Shown here in pieces: positions 1 to 10,139 of a stretch of 64,000 nt of DNA. The notes under the pieces are model-generated. The model saw only the letters and a list, made by a program, of their open reading frames with translations, made no database searches and was not told where the DNA came from. This stretch comes from Arthrinium phaeospermum (Eukaryota; Ascomycota; Sordariomycetes; Amphisphaeriales; Apiosporaceae): assembly GCA_006503535.1 (NCBI GenBank), contig QYRS01000012.1, forward strand, positions 744,001 through 808,000, given 5' to 3'. The position numbers and the translations under genes are program-made. Every line of letters starts with the position of its first letter. Position 1 is the first letter of the stretch.

Positions 1-928
1 TGTCTGTTAGTTCGTATTCGGACGGGAAGCTAGGTAGATATGGAGCGACTGCTTTCGGACCGGATGCCAGACAGGACGGAGGACGGATAACGCGAGATTT
101 CTTTATGTTGTGGATTACTTCACCCACGCGGCTCATATAAGCGACGATGCTGTTCCGCCTAGACCAGGGCTTGCTTGATGAGGTATTTTAGTATCACCTT
201 GCCCCGTCTGCTGGTATGAAACGGGCTGCGGCTTGTCAAGAGGCCGGGCCGAGCGAAATCTCGATGATAGGCAAGTTCCGCAGTAAAACTTATGGAGGGT
301 TTCCCGGGTTCCCATCCCCACAGCTGCCTCTTACTTCCGCTCCGAGTTCCGAGTTTTCGGATGAGCACAAGGGTTTGATCAGCAGAAGGAAGAGAGAGCC
401 TCTCCCAGGCTGTGCTAAACTTGATTCCTCACATGATCCAAGCCATAAGCGGCATCCGCACGTGGGGGTCTTGACCTTGGATCAGTTCAAGGTCTTGCAA
501 AGTGGTGCAGCGAACCCAGATGCGCAATCCAATAGAGGGCGCAATGCCAGGGCCTAGAAGCAGCAATTTGCTGTGATGCTCCTCTTTTGGTTGGCCCTTA
601 CCTCTTCCCTACCTAAACTACATGTATTCTTCAGCCGATAAAAAGAGACAATATTTTTTAAATAATAGAATTAACTCAAATAGATTGTTAACAAGAAACA
701 ACCGGGATGAGATAGGGAGCAAGATGTATAAGTGACTGGATTGGAAGTTAAAATAAATGCCGGGGGGAGGGGTCGAGGGGGGGCATTGGAAATGACACCA
801 TTGGTCTTCGTAATCGGGCAGCAACCATCATCTACAAGCGACAACAACTTCCTTCATCTTGAAACGCTATTGCATTGGGTATCTAATCTACGCAGTTTCG
901 CTAAAACTAGATGTCATAATAGTTTAAT
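1..928. other. Intergenic, no gene seen
   Basis: I find no open frame with recognisable protein features, no splice-linked exons and no RNA gene. The last part, next to the 3' end of the dioxygenase gene, is AT-richer and probably holds its 3' untranslated region. Confidence 0.5.
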
Positions 929-2389
929 TCATGTTCTCAGGTGACCAGCCTCAAATGTCTCGTCCCTCGACTGTTTGAGGAACGGAATCAGTGTCGTGCC
1001 CCCCGTGCCCCTCAACTCTGGCTCTTCCGTGGCCGATGACACCGCTGACGATGTAGCCAGGTTCTGCCTCGCCGGAGCTTCGACCCCCTTATCGTTGATT
1101 TGCTTCTCCATCAGCTCCCGCGCAGCCCGCTGCGCCGGCAGGACAATGTATCGCGTCACGATCTGGATGTGCTTGTTCCGCAAGCTGCCGAGCGCCTCGG
1201 TGGCCTGGACGTAGGCGGCGCAGAACCGCTTCTGCGGCTCGTCCGACGTGCCGGACTGCTGGATCTTCTGCGCCAGCTCCCGCAGGCTGCCCTGCTGCGA
1301 GACGTGCACGAGGAACCGCCGGTGCGGGCCGGGCATGTAGTCGCGGACCTCGTCGTGGTAGCTGCGGGCGGCGGGCTGGTCCCCCGGCGTGGGCGAGGCC
1401 CGGCTGTTGCCCTCGTTGGTGTGCTCGACGCCGAGGACGACGTCGAAGAACTGGATCATGGAGCTCTGCCCGTTGCTGCCGCCGCGCCACTGGTGCCACG
1501 ACCCATGCCACTTGCCCTCGTCGTCGCGGTGCTCCGGGTACAGGACGCCGCGCGGCAGGCCCGCGGCCTCCATGTTCTTGCTGCCGGCGAGGAAGGGCCG
1601 GATCCGGTGGTAGAAGACGTCGGGGTCGCAGTGCTCGTGCATGCGCTCGAGCAGGGCGCTGACCTGGACGATGCTGGCGGTGAGCTGGCCGAGGGCGCGG
1701 CTCAGGGCGTCGTGGTCGCGCGGCGACTGCTTGGCGGCCGCCTCGAGCGCGTGCGTCATGGCCGGGATGGCGCGGCCCGCCTGCGCCTCCATGGCCACCG
1801 AGACCATGAAGAACCACGACTCGTCCTCGGTGCCGGTGAAGGTGTGCATCGACTGCACGGCGTCGACGTCGGCGAAGTCGGCCCCGGGCCGGCAGGTGAA
1901 GTTCCAGAGGTTGGACGCCGCGTAGGTCAGTACGGGAGGGAGCTCGAGGTGCTCCGACACCCGCAGGAAGGGCACCGATATCGCGGCCGGTAGCACCTGG
2001 ACAACTGGGTCAGTAAAGCCGTTCAAACCGTTGGGAGTGTGTAAATGTGGACATTGATTTACCTCGGCGGGCTGGCATCCTCCCCAGATGTATGCTTGGG
2101 CCAAGAAGCCCAGTATCACGTAGGCCCTCCGCCATTGGGCCTCTGTCTTCAGCTCGTCTGTGGACAGCACCTCGAGCTCCCTTGCCTTCTCCCTGAGAGC
2201 CCCCGTTCGGAGGAGCTGTGGTAACCTCCGGATCAATGCATCCCAGGACGCATAGTAAGGGGGCAGCTCCCTCAAGGGGGCGTCTTTTGGAAGGAAACCA
2301 TTGCTGGTCACTGCGAACTTGTTCGATAGGTAGGCCGTGGTCTCATCGGTCGTCCTGCCTAGAGAAGGCGATAACGCGTGAGGCGACAT
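929..2389 (-). CDS. bna2: Indoleamine 2,3-dioxygenase (IDO family)
   Basis: This haem enzyme opens the indole ring of tryptophan to give N-formylkynurenine, the first step of the kynurenine and de novo NAD route; it is cytosolic in the family. Reading from ATG 2389, I place one intron at 1997-2062 (66 nt, GTAAAT...TTTACTGACC...CAG). It is a multiple of three and has no stop, so unspliced reading adds 22 residues; removing it joins the family segment ending QPAE to VLPAAISVPFL. The spliced protein has 464 residues. Family marks are VSEHLELPP, the substrate-site arginine region (HRIRPFLAGS), GGSNGQSS, SLRNKHIQIVTRYI whose His385 fits the proximal haem ligand, and GTGGTTLIPFLKQ near the end. It is divergent from kynureninase, the enzyme two steps later. 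Fungi often have several IDO paralogues and I cannot tell which one this is. Confidence 0.93.
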   Translation of the reverse strand: MSPHALSPSLGRTTDETTAYLSNKFAVTSNGFLPKDAPLRELPPYYASWDALIRRLPQLLRTGALREKARELEVLSTDELKTEAQWRRAYVILGFLAQAYIWGGCQPAEVNQCPHLHTPNGLNGFTDPVVQVLPAAISVPFLRVSEHLELPPVLTYAASNLWNFTCRPGADFADVDAVQSMHTFTGTEDESWFFMVSVAMEAQAGRAIPAMTHALEAAAKQSPRDHDALSRALGQLTASIVQVSALLERMHEHCDPDVFYHRIRPFLAGSKNMEAAGLPRGVLYPEHRDDEGKWHGSWHQWRGGSNGQSSMIQFFDVVLGVEHTNEGNSRASPTPGDQPAARSYHDEVRDYMPGPHRRFLVHVSQQGSLRELAQKIQQSGTSDEPQKRFCAAYVQATEALGSLRNKHIQIVTRYIVLPAQRAARELMEKQINDKGVEAPARQNLATSSAVSSATEEPELRGTGGTTLIPFLKQSRDETFEAGHLRT

Positions 2390-3081
2390 TTGTGACGGAC
2401 TTGGATATCACCGCTAAGAAAGATGTGTATGTGGATAAGTGAGCAGGTAAATTGGAAAGGTTATAAGTCAATCTTGGAAAGAGACTGCCTGGTAACCAAG
2501 GTAATATTGTAGGTAAATTCTGCGTGCGGTTAACTAGACATACTGAGAACACAGAATAGGAGGTGGTTACCGGACGGTCTTGCAACTTTAACTACGGCAA
2601 CTGCAAAACGACAAAGCCCCCCTGGCCGACGTCATCTCCACTCCCATCCGAGAGTTTTCTCGCTCTGTCAGCCATGTTTCCTGTTATCATCCGCAATTGC
2701 TCGGACTCGGGATGGCTGGTTGGTGTCGTGTGATAATGTCGTAGCTCCGAGCTTGCCCTTCCTTGGTCCCGTCGGTCGGATAGGTGCGGAAGCACGGATG
2801 ACGGAAGCGCGGAAGCGCTGTGTGGAGCCGGTAGTCCACTGGATCCTACCATTTCCTGACCTTTTCTCGCTACTTGTAAGAATTTCCGCACCTTGGCACC
2901 TTCAAAGGCCAGGAACATGGGTGGAGTTGAAGAGAATAAGGAGAATCACGACGATGGAGAAATTGGGGATCAAGGTCTATAAAGTGTGGGACAATGGCCG
3001 CTTCAAGATGTGTCAGGGCAACTGCAGTACCTGAACATACCCTGCGACAACAGCAACACCACAGCAGCAACAGCAGCCGAC
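2390..3081. promoter_or_regulatory. Shared divergent promoter, IDO / kynureninase
   Basis: About 690 bases separate the two start codons. A TATAAA lies at 2978-2983, 99 bases before the kynureninase ATG, a plausible core promoter for that gene. I see no convincing TATA on the dioxygenase side. No coding frame is supported here. Joint control of the two genes is inference from the arrangement. Confidence 0.55.
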
Positions 3082-4712
3082 ATGGAGTTTCAAACAATCG
3101 TCGAGCGGCTGAGGTCGGGTCAAGATGCCAAATTCCCTTCTAATGCCAATTCGCTCGCGTATGCAGAGACGCTCAGCAGCCAAGATCCCCTCAAACATCT
3201 CAAGGATGAATTCATACTCCCGACAAAAGGTTCATTACGGAAGAAGGGACTCTCGGGCTCGCTACCAGGTGCGTTTACTTTGCAACCAATCGCATTACGA
3301 GATGTGACGTACAGAGACAACTGACAGGATGATCAGGGGAGGGCCAAGTCAACGGGAACGGTATAAATAAAACCAGTACCAGTACCAATGGCCTTTCAAC
3401 ACCGCCAAGTGATGGCAGTAACGACGACGACAACCAGAAATCCATCTACTTTGTTGGCAACTCGCTGGGCGCCCAGCCCAAGGCGGTGCGGCGCTACCTC
3501 GACGCACAGCTCGAGACGTGGGCCTCGATCGGGGTGGGCGGGCACTTCACGACGTGGGAGAACTCGCCCTTGGTGGCCTGGCAGGACATGTCGGCCGACT
3601 GCGCGCGCAAGTCGGTGGACCTGGTGGGCGCCGCGTCCGCCGAGGAGATTGTGCTGATGAACACCATCACGGCGAACCTGCACCTGATGATGGCGAGCTT
3701 CTACAAGCCGACCGAAAAGCGCCACAAGATCATCCTCGAGTGGAAGCCGTTCCCCAGCGACTTCTACGCCATCGAGTCGCAGATCCAGTGGCACGGCCTC
3801 GACCCCACGAAATCCATGGTGCAGATCGAGCCCGACCAGGACTTCATCATCTCGACCGAGCGCATCCTGGCCGCCATCGACGAGCACGCCGACGAGACGG
3901 CCCTGCTGCTGCTGCCGGGCGTCCAGTACTACAGCGGCCAGCTGTTCGACATCCCGCGCATCACCAAGTACGCCCAGGACAAGGGCATCCCCTACGTCGG
4001 ATGGGACCTGGCGCACGGGGCCGGCAACGTGGAGCTGCAGCTGCACGACTGGAACGTCGACTTCGCCGTGTGGTGCACGTACAAGTACATCAACGCGGGC
4101 CCCGGCGCCATCGCGGGCGCCTTTGTGCACGAGCGGCACGGCCGGGTCGAGAGGGACCCCGAGGCGATCCACGGGTTCCGGCACCGGCACCGGCTCGCCG
4201 GGTGGTACGGCGAGGACAAGAGCGTCCGCTTCGACATGGCCAACCGGTTCCAGCCCACCCCGGGCGCGGGCGGGTTCCAGGTCTCGAACCCGAGCGCCGT
4301 CGACCTGGCCAGCCTGTCGGCGGCGCTGTCCGTCTTCGAGAAGACGCGGATGCGGGAGCTGCGGTCCAAGAGCCTGGCGCTGACGGCGTACGCGGAGCAC
4401 TTGCTCGACGACATCGTGGCATCTTGTTCTTCTTCCTCGACGACCACCACACCTCCTTTCCGCATCATCACGCCCCGCGACCCGCTGCAGCGGGGCTGCC
4501 AGCTGAGCGTGCTGCTGCGGCCGGGCCTGCTGGAGACGGTGGGCGAGGCCCTGCGGGAGGGCGGCGTCGTGTGCGACCAGCGGAAGCCCGACGTGATCCG
4601 CGTGGCGCCCGTGCCGCTCTACTGCGACTTTGTCGACGTGTACAACTTTATGAGCATACTTGGACGGGCGATAGCGACAGCTACTACCACTACTACTACT
4701 TCTTCTTCATAG
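3082..4712 (+). CDS. bna5: Kynureninase (PLP enzyme)
   Basis: It hydrolyses kynurenine or 3-hydroxykynurenine to anthranilate or 3-hydroxyanthranilate plus alanine, in tryptophan breakdown and NAD synthesis. I place two exons, 3082-3268 and 3337-4712, around a 68-nt intron (GTGCGT...CTGACAGGATGATCAG), giving 520 residues. The start MEFQTIVERL is the first ATG in the open frame, about 100 bases after a TATAAA. The core begins IYFVGNSLGAQP. The PLP lysine is Lys312 in AVWCTYKYINAGPG, and the RHRHRLAGWYG segment follows. An Asn/Ser/Thr-rich linker between the short N-terminal part and the fold, and a Thr/Ser tail, look like lineage additions. Length and motifs fit a complete, active enzyme. Its head-to-head partner is an IDO gene. 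Confidence 0.95.
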
Positions 4713-7514
4713 TCTTCGACACACGATAGAACTGCATATACCTAGACTAGAAAGAAGAAGACGCATAAAGAGCAATAGAATCCAAGATACCAACCAATAA
4801 ACTCTAATGTGTGAAGAACAATGGGGACAGAACCACTGATTCAAGTATCGCCAGCTGCGTCGTCATAGAGAACGGCCGAGAGACCAATTGGATACTGTGC
4901 CACCACACACACACACACTTGCAGATCGGCCTTCCTTTTCCCTTCTAGAAGGAAATGAATCGAACGTTCGGCTTGTAAGCCGAAACCCACAGATTTGCCC
5001 GCCGGCGCTTGAGCTGATGTCTGTGCAGATTTTATCATTCGACCAACCACGTGTGGAATGCGAGGGGTTTCAAACAGCCTGCCAATCCGGCTGAAAAAGA
5101 CGCGGCGTCGCACCGGGGATGATTGCCTGGCTTCATCAGTTCGGCATCATGGCGCATCACCGTGTCGTCAACCACCGGGTCTGCGATGCCTTTCATTAAT
5201 CATCAACAACGATTTCAACTGCTCCAGTTTCCAAAGATCACCATCACTTTGGATAAGAAAATGAACAAGGAGGGAAATGAACCCCCCAAAAACAGAAGAA
5301 ACGAGGGTGGCGGCCTGTTTCCTACATCCAGTAAGGATATTCTCGCATCCTGGGAGGGAGAGAGTGAGAGCAAGGCGGGTGGCACTGGCAGGGCTTCTCT
5401 TCATCGACGAACCCCTCCCTCGGCGCCAGTCAGTCTCGTACGCAGTAGAGTTCATCTGGTCGCCCGAAAGCTTCTTATTCGTCCCTACAACCAACCAAAC
5501 AGCCAAGGGGCGGCAGGTAACGGGCGTGTATGGATATATAGAGTTTTTGGCTTTTTCTTTGCCCAGGCCGTTTGGGGTTAAAGGGACGTGTGCGTAAAGC
5601 ACTACGGTACAGGACCACTACAGCTAGTAATACGAGGTGTGTGCATGCGCCGGCGCCGCACTGCTCGCACAAGCTCTCCTCGCCTTACTCTTCTCGAAAG
5701 CAAACTTCCATTCAGCCAAACCGGGTCGGTGTGAGCGATCTGACCCGACCACCCACTATGTAGTGGTACGCTTCCACGCATCTGTTCGACTTCCTGATGA
5801 AATCGGACTTTGGCCGGCAGGCATGAGTAAAACCCTACCCACACCAGGATGGAATACTGTAGCGCGTATCCTGACAAAGCATTAGTATGCACTCAGGATC
5901 TGCGTGGACTATGCGCCTTCGCGAATCTACGATTCCAGGCCCAGCGATTCGTTGGGGGCCGTTCATGGCTTGAAATTCGGGATAGGGGACCATCCCTGGA
6001 TTCTCCCAGAGAGACGTTACATAGATGTGACCATGCGATTTCCGTCCCGGTTCTCGGGGTTCTCCATTCTCTTCGTCTGATGGGCGCGCTCTCGTCCTCT
6101 TCACCCCCCCCCCCCCCCCCCCCCCCCCCTTCGGACTTCACGCCGCGCTCACATGAACCACGTTACAGCAACTCTTGGCGCCTGGGAGTGATCACCAAGA
6201 CCCGAGAGTCGACCCGAGGGGGTCTAGACCCCGACGGGCGCTGTCAAAGGAGGGAACTCGTGCCTGGTCGTCCAGCCGCAAACGCGCGAGAGAAAGATAC
6301 CGAGAGGCTGTCACTCGCGCAGGTGGGAATTCCAAATGGGCGCATGAACGTTCGGTTCGGCAAGGAAGATATATAGTAGTATATATATATACAAGGGGCT
6401 CGCGGGTGGCCTTGCTCCTCTCCCTGGCTTGACAAATCGCCAAGGCCGTCAAACGAGATCATGGGAGGGCTGTCCTCTGGGCGCTCTGCCTTGGTATAGA
6501 GGAAGTGGCATCTCCTCGGCACTGTTTTGGCCCTCCTTGTTAGCGCGGTGGTGTTTCATGTCTGTTGACAGCCGGCCGGCTTTGCTATCATACACCACCG
6601 GTTCCGGATCGCGCCAAGGTGGGTATGCATGGGTATGTGTAAGCATAACTTGACCGCCCTTGTGGGCAGGAAGCCATCTAGCCAACCCCCAAGTCGATCC
6701 TCGATAACGCTAGTCAGCTAGCGGTGCCTCCATCATACAGTACAGTACCATTGCCATGCCATAGATAGGGCTCTCACCATGTTGCGACCCGGGTATGGCA
6801 TTTTCGTTCACGACAATCCCCAGGAAGAGGAGAGGAGGTTGATGGAGAAACAGGTTTCGGCCGATGGTCGTGCTAAGCCACTCTGGAATTATTCGACCAT
6901 TGCTGCAGACCTCTCGGGCTTAAAGCTTTGCGGTTTCGATAGAAGAAGGCTTGGAAGTTGGAAGGCCCTCTGGGCAGCTGGGCCCCGGTCTGAGACTCTG
7001 GGGTTCGACGGGTAATGCAACCCAAAACCTTAAACCGTTTCTCTCGGAGACGTGGGATGACGCTGTCGCACCCCTCCTACCGCCCTACTACTGCGGCTGC
7101 TAACTGCTCGCATTGGCTTTGTAACTGAATCGCACGCTTTTTTGTGGGCTCATCCTCGCACGGAAACGTACTGTAGTAATGGTAGCGGCAAAAGAGAGCG
7201 AGACGTGAAAGAAGAGACGGTTTGTTCATATGTATATGGGGAAAACCCCCGCCCCTCATCGTGTTGCCGACATGTGCCTTACATACAGCTATCGGTTTTG
7301 GTTAACATTCGACACAAGTTACCAAAGGCCGACGTGACAAGCAAAAGCCCTTTCCGCAGGCAACATCGCGTTTCCGCCATCGCCGTCCCGGATCTGGTTG
7401 AAGGAATTCTTGCCACTGCCACATCGTTATCGCCTTCGGGGGCTTGTATTGGGGAGGGGGCATGGGATTGGAAGCCGGTCGTCGCGCGCTTTCGAATCGT
7501 CCACGACCGCGACC
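4713..7514. other. Intergenic, no gene seen
   Basis: This holds the 3' region of kynureninase and the upstream region of the receptor gene. It has simple repeats: a CA run at 4904-4918, a 26-base C run at 6104-6129, and a TA run around 6380-6391. The open frames are short, overlap on both strands and lack domain or splice support. Confidence 0.45.
6104..6129. repeat. Poly-C homopolymer, 26 bases
   Basis: Twenty-six uninterrupted C residues in an intergenic stretch. The true length is likely uncertain, because such runs are error-prone in all sequencing chemistries. Confidence 0.9.
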
Positions 7515-9146
7515 ATGGTGCTTGAACCGGCACACGTGATGGTACATCGCTCTCTCTGTCTCTCTCTTTCCTTGCGTTCCGACCCCCGGTCGTTTGCCGT
7601 GCTACTGAAGGGAAAGACGAACTCACTCATTGACCCGTGGCTTGTGTAGGGGGTGGAATGGACGATGGTGGCGCTGGCGTACATATTCGTCGGTCTCCGC
7701 ATCGCCGTCCGCATCCACTGGAAGCAAAAGCACCTCATCATCTCCGACATATGGCTGGTCCTGGCGGCCTTGTGTGTCCTGGGGCTGGTTATCTGCGACA
7801 CCATCACCTACCATATGGGCCGAATGGCCGACCCGACCCCGCGCGCCAACGTCAAACTTCGCAAGGTCAGTGGCAGTCGTAGTAGCCCGTGTATTGGCGT
7901 GGCCGTACCGCAGAGGAAGGAGGCATAGCTGACACTGACACCGCGCGGACAGATCTGGTTCGCCATGAACTACTTGTTCGACGCTGGCCTTTACCTCCCC
8001 AAACTCAGCATGGTGGCCATCTATTACCACCTCATCCCCTTGCACTTCCACATGCTACGCCGCGCCCTCCACTTCATCGCGTTCTTTGTTGGAAGTGCCT
8101 TCTTCATCACTTTCTTTTCCGACACGTTCTGGTGTGGGCCGCACCCCTCCGTGCAATGGTACGTTTCCCATCCATTTTCCTCTTGCTGGAGGGTCTTGTT
8201 CAGTGAGTATATCGGGCGGCTGACGCTGACTTGCGTCCTTGGTGCACAGGTATCCCGGCCCTCACTCATGCTCCGCCTTTGAATCCAAGACCTTGATGCA
8301 GCTCAATTGGTCACTGTGCTTCTCATGCGAAGCGCTTCGTGAGTGCCTACCCTTCCCTTAGCCCCCAAACCTCAAATTGTGTCAGTATCGGTATCTAACG
8401 ATGGGCTTCAGTTTTCATGTTGCCGTTTCCCCTGCTCACCAGCCTTACCAGTCTGTCCGGGAGGGAAAAGGCCGGCTTAGTGGGTATCTTTACACTCGGA
8501 GCTGTCACGATCGGTGTGAGCTCCGGTCGGTTTGCCACGATGATGATGAAGGGAAACGACATCAGTCTCTGTAAGACAACCTCTGTATCCGTCTATCCCG
8601 TCGGACACGGTGAGGACATGCCATTCCACATTACCCGAAGCTGACCATCTACTCCCCTTTGACAGACGTCTGGAACACGACGGAATTCTCAGTCTCGATC
8701 ATGATCGTGGCCGCCACGGCGCTCAGGCCGCTGATTCGCAAGGCGTGGGAGGCCACGACCTTCACGTCGAGGCACACGGGCTCGGGCTCGGGCCGGCACG
8801 GGCCCAGGTTCTTCAAGAGCGGCAGCGGGGGCACTGGCGACTCGACGCGGGAGCTCAAGCCGGGCCTGAGCAGCAGCAGCGGCGACCACCCGCAACCGCA
8901 CCCGCTGCAGCGGCAGATGTCGCCGTCGTCGTGGCACGACCGGATCATCTCGATAGCGGAGGAAGGGGAGACGACGGCGGCGACATCCCGCTGAGCCCCA
9001 TGAGCCCCATCAGCCAGAACGCCATCGTCAAGACGGAGCGGTTTAGCATATCGAGCGGGCACCAGCTGGCGCCGCCGCGGATGTCGATGGACCTGGAGTC
9101 CGGTGGCAGCGGCATCTGGGATGGCCGCAGTAAGCTGCTCGTCTGA
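7515..9146 (+). CDS. PTH11-type / fungal rhodopsin-like membrane receptor, C-terminal frame break
   Basis: A seven-helix membrane protein of the fungal rhodopsin-like (PTH11-related) family, whose members are linked to surface and nutrient sensing. I place six exons: 7515-7541, 7650-7865, 7953-8158, 8250-8338, 8412-8570 and from 8666; each join is GT...AG and keeps frame. Helices include VALAYIFVGLRIAV, the DIWLVLAALCVLGLVIC stretch, the segment around NYLFDAGLYLPKLSMV, IAFFVGSAFFITFF, LFMLPFPLLTSLTSLSG, the VGIFTLGAVTIGV stretch and FSVSIMIVAATALRPL. The first exon (MVLEPAHVM) is the least certain. As read, a stop at 8992-8994 ends a 341-residue protein, but the family-like tail (SPISQNAIVKTERFSIS) continues in another frame to 9146. 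One missing or two extra bases near 8960-8975 would explain this. I see no credible intron that bridges the shift. Confidence 0.75.
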
Positions 9147-9827
9147 TGGATGGCGAGGGCGGGCAAAGCCAACAAACAATGAGGGGCAACATGAGCGTAA
9201 CGAATGATTATGATGATCTAGAGATACCAGTTCCTGATGCTGTGCAGCATTTTTATTCGCCTGGGAGCCACATTTACTTTTATACCATACCATTATACAA
9301 ACACACCAAGTATTAATTATTGCATACAAATGGCCAATGCTGAAGTCGTCGTACAATAAAGTGAGTTGGTCGGTACGTGTACACACTTTTATTGATGCCA
9401 AGGGGGAAGCTGCGGCCGGGGGAGGGTACGTGGCTGGTGGGGCTTTATTGTTTTTGCCTCAGAGTTTCCAACGTTGGAACTCTCGGATTCGCGGCACCAC
9501 ACATTGCCCATTGCTGCGTCCCATCTTGCTCGGTACCCGCGCAGGAAATAAGAATAGGTCGAAACTCACTTTCTGCGGCAATCATCATCATCTTCACTTC
9601 ATACTCCGCCTATTTACTTTCTCACACAACTTGCATCCAAGCCGCCCATCCATCAATTGGGTCTGTCTCTGATCTTGAATTTTCCGTCACAAGCAAAGGA
9701 AGGATTCCCGCAATCCACTTCTCTCAGCCGCCACCACCCAGCCCCCCACACACACACCGCAACAAAAGGAGAACCCCCTATTTTATACGTACATACCTCA
9801 AACAACACCCCCAAACACCCAAACAAG
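9147..9827. other. Intergenic, upstream region of the mitofissin-like gene
   Basis: The right part is rich in CA and CCCC tracts, as in many fungal 5' leaders, and runs into CCAAACAAG just before the start codon. I see no other gene. Confidence 0.4.
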
Positions 9828-10139
9828 ATGCTCGGCTTCCTCCCGGACCTGGCGCTGCTCGCCGTGCTGTCGTCGACGGTGCTGGCGGGCGTGCGGCGCA
9901 CCACGGGCCAGACGCTGCAGACGCAGAAGCTGGTGACCAACGCCCTGGGCGCGCAGGCCCTGAGCTTCTTCCTGGGCGTCGGCGAGTGGGCCCTGGAGCG
10001 GCTGGCCGGCTACGCCCGCGGCAGCAAGTACTTCGCCTACGACGCCACCGTCACGGCCAACATGGTCAAGAACCAGCCGCGCGAGCTGCTCGATGACATC
10101 AAGGGCGAGTTCAAGCGGATGACGGGCGAGAACCTGTGA
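9828..10139 (+). CDS. atg44: Mitofissin-like small protein (Atg44 / DUF1748 family)
   Basis: A 103-residue protein in one exon. The first 70 residues carry the DUF1748 pattern: a hydrophobic N-terminus (LPDLALLAVLSSTVLAGVRR), then TTGQTLQT, a middle helix, FFLGVGEWALERL and GSKYFAYD. The family's characterised yeast member, Atg44/mitofissin, is an intermembrane-space protein that thins and cuts mitochondrial membranes for fission during mitophagy; assigning that role here is by family. The last 30 or so residues (to FKRMTGENL) go beyond the shorter yeast protein and are charged. The start is the only sensible ATG, in CAAACAAGATG context. I see no intron. A non-mitophagy paralogue of the same family is possible. 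Confidence 0.75.
   Translation: MLGFLPDLALLAVLSSTVLAGVRRTTGQTLQTQKLVTNALGAQALSFFLGVGEWALERLAGYARGSKYFAYDATVTANMVKNQPRELLDDIKGEFKRMTGENL

Noticed and set aside
1100..1993. 297-codon plus-strand open frame inside the IDO gene
   Set aside because: It is antisense to conserved dioxygenase sequence; GC-rich third positions on the other strand keep stops away. No domain or start context supports it.
3396..4400. 334-codon minus-strand open frame over kynureninase
   Set aside because: It mirrors the conserved PLP enzyme in the opposite strand and has a biased Arg/Gly/Leu/Val composition typical of shadow frames.
3518..4729. 403-codon second plus-strand frame over kynureninase
   Set aside because: Arg/Ala/Gly-rich shadow frame; the kynureninase frame carries all family motifs.
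8922..8970. A 38-nt intron that would rejoin the receptor frames
   Set aside because: Shorter than any other intron here, with a weak donor and no branch-site motif; a base-level indel is simpler.
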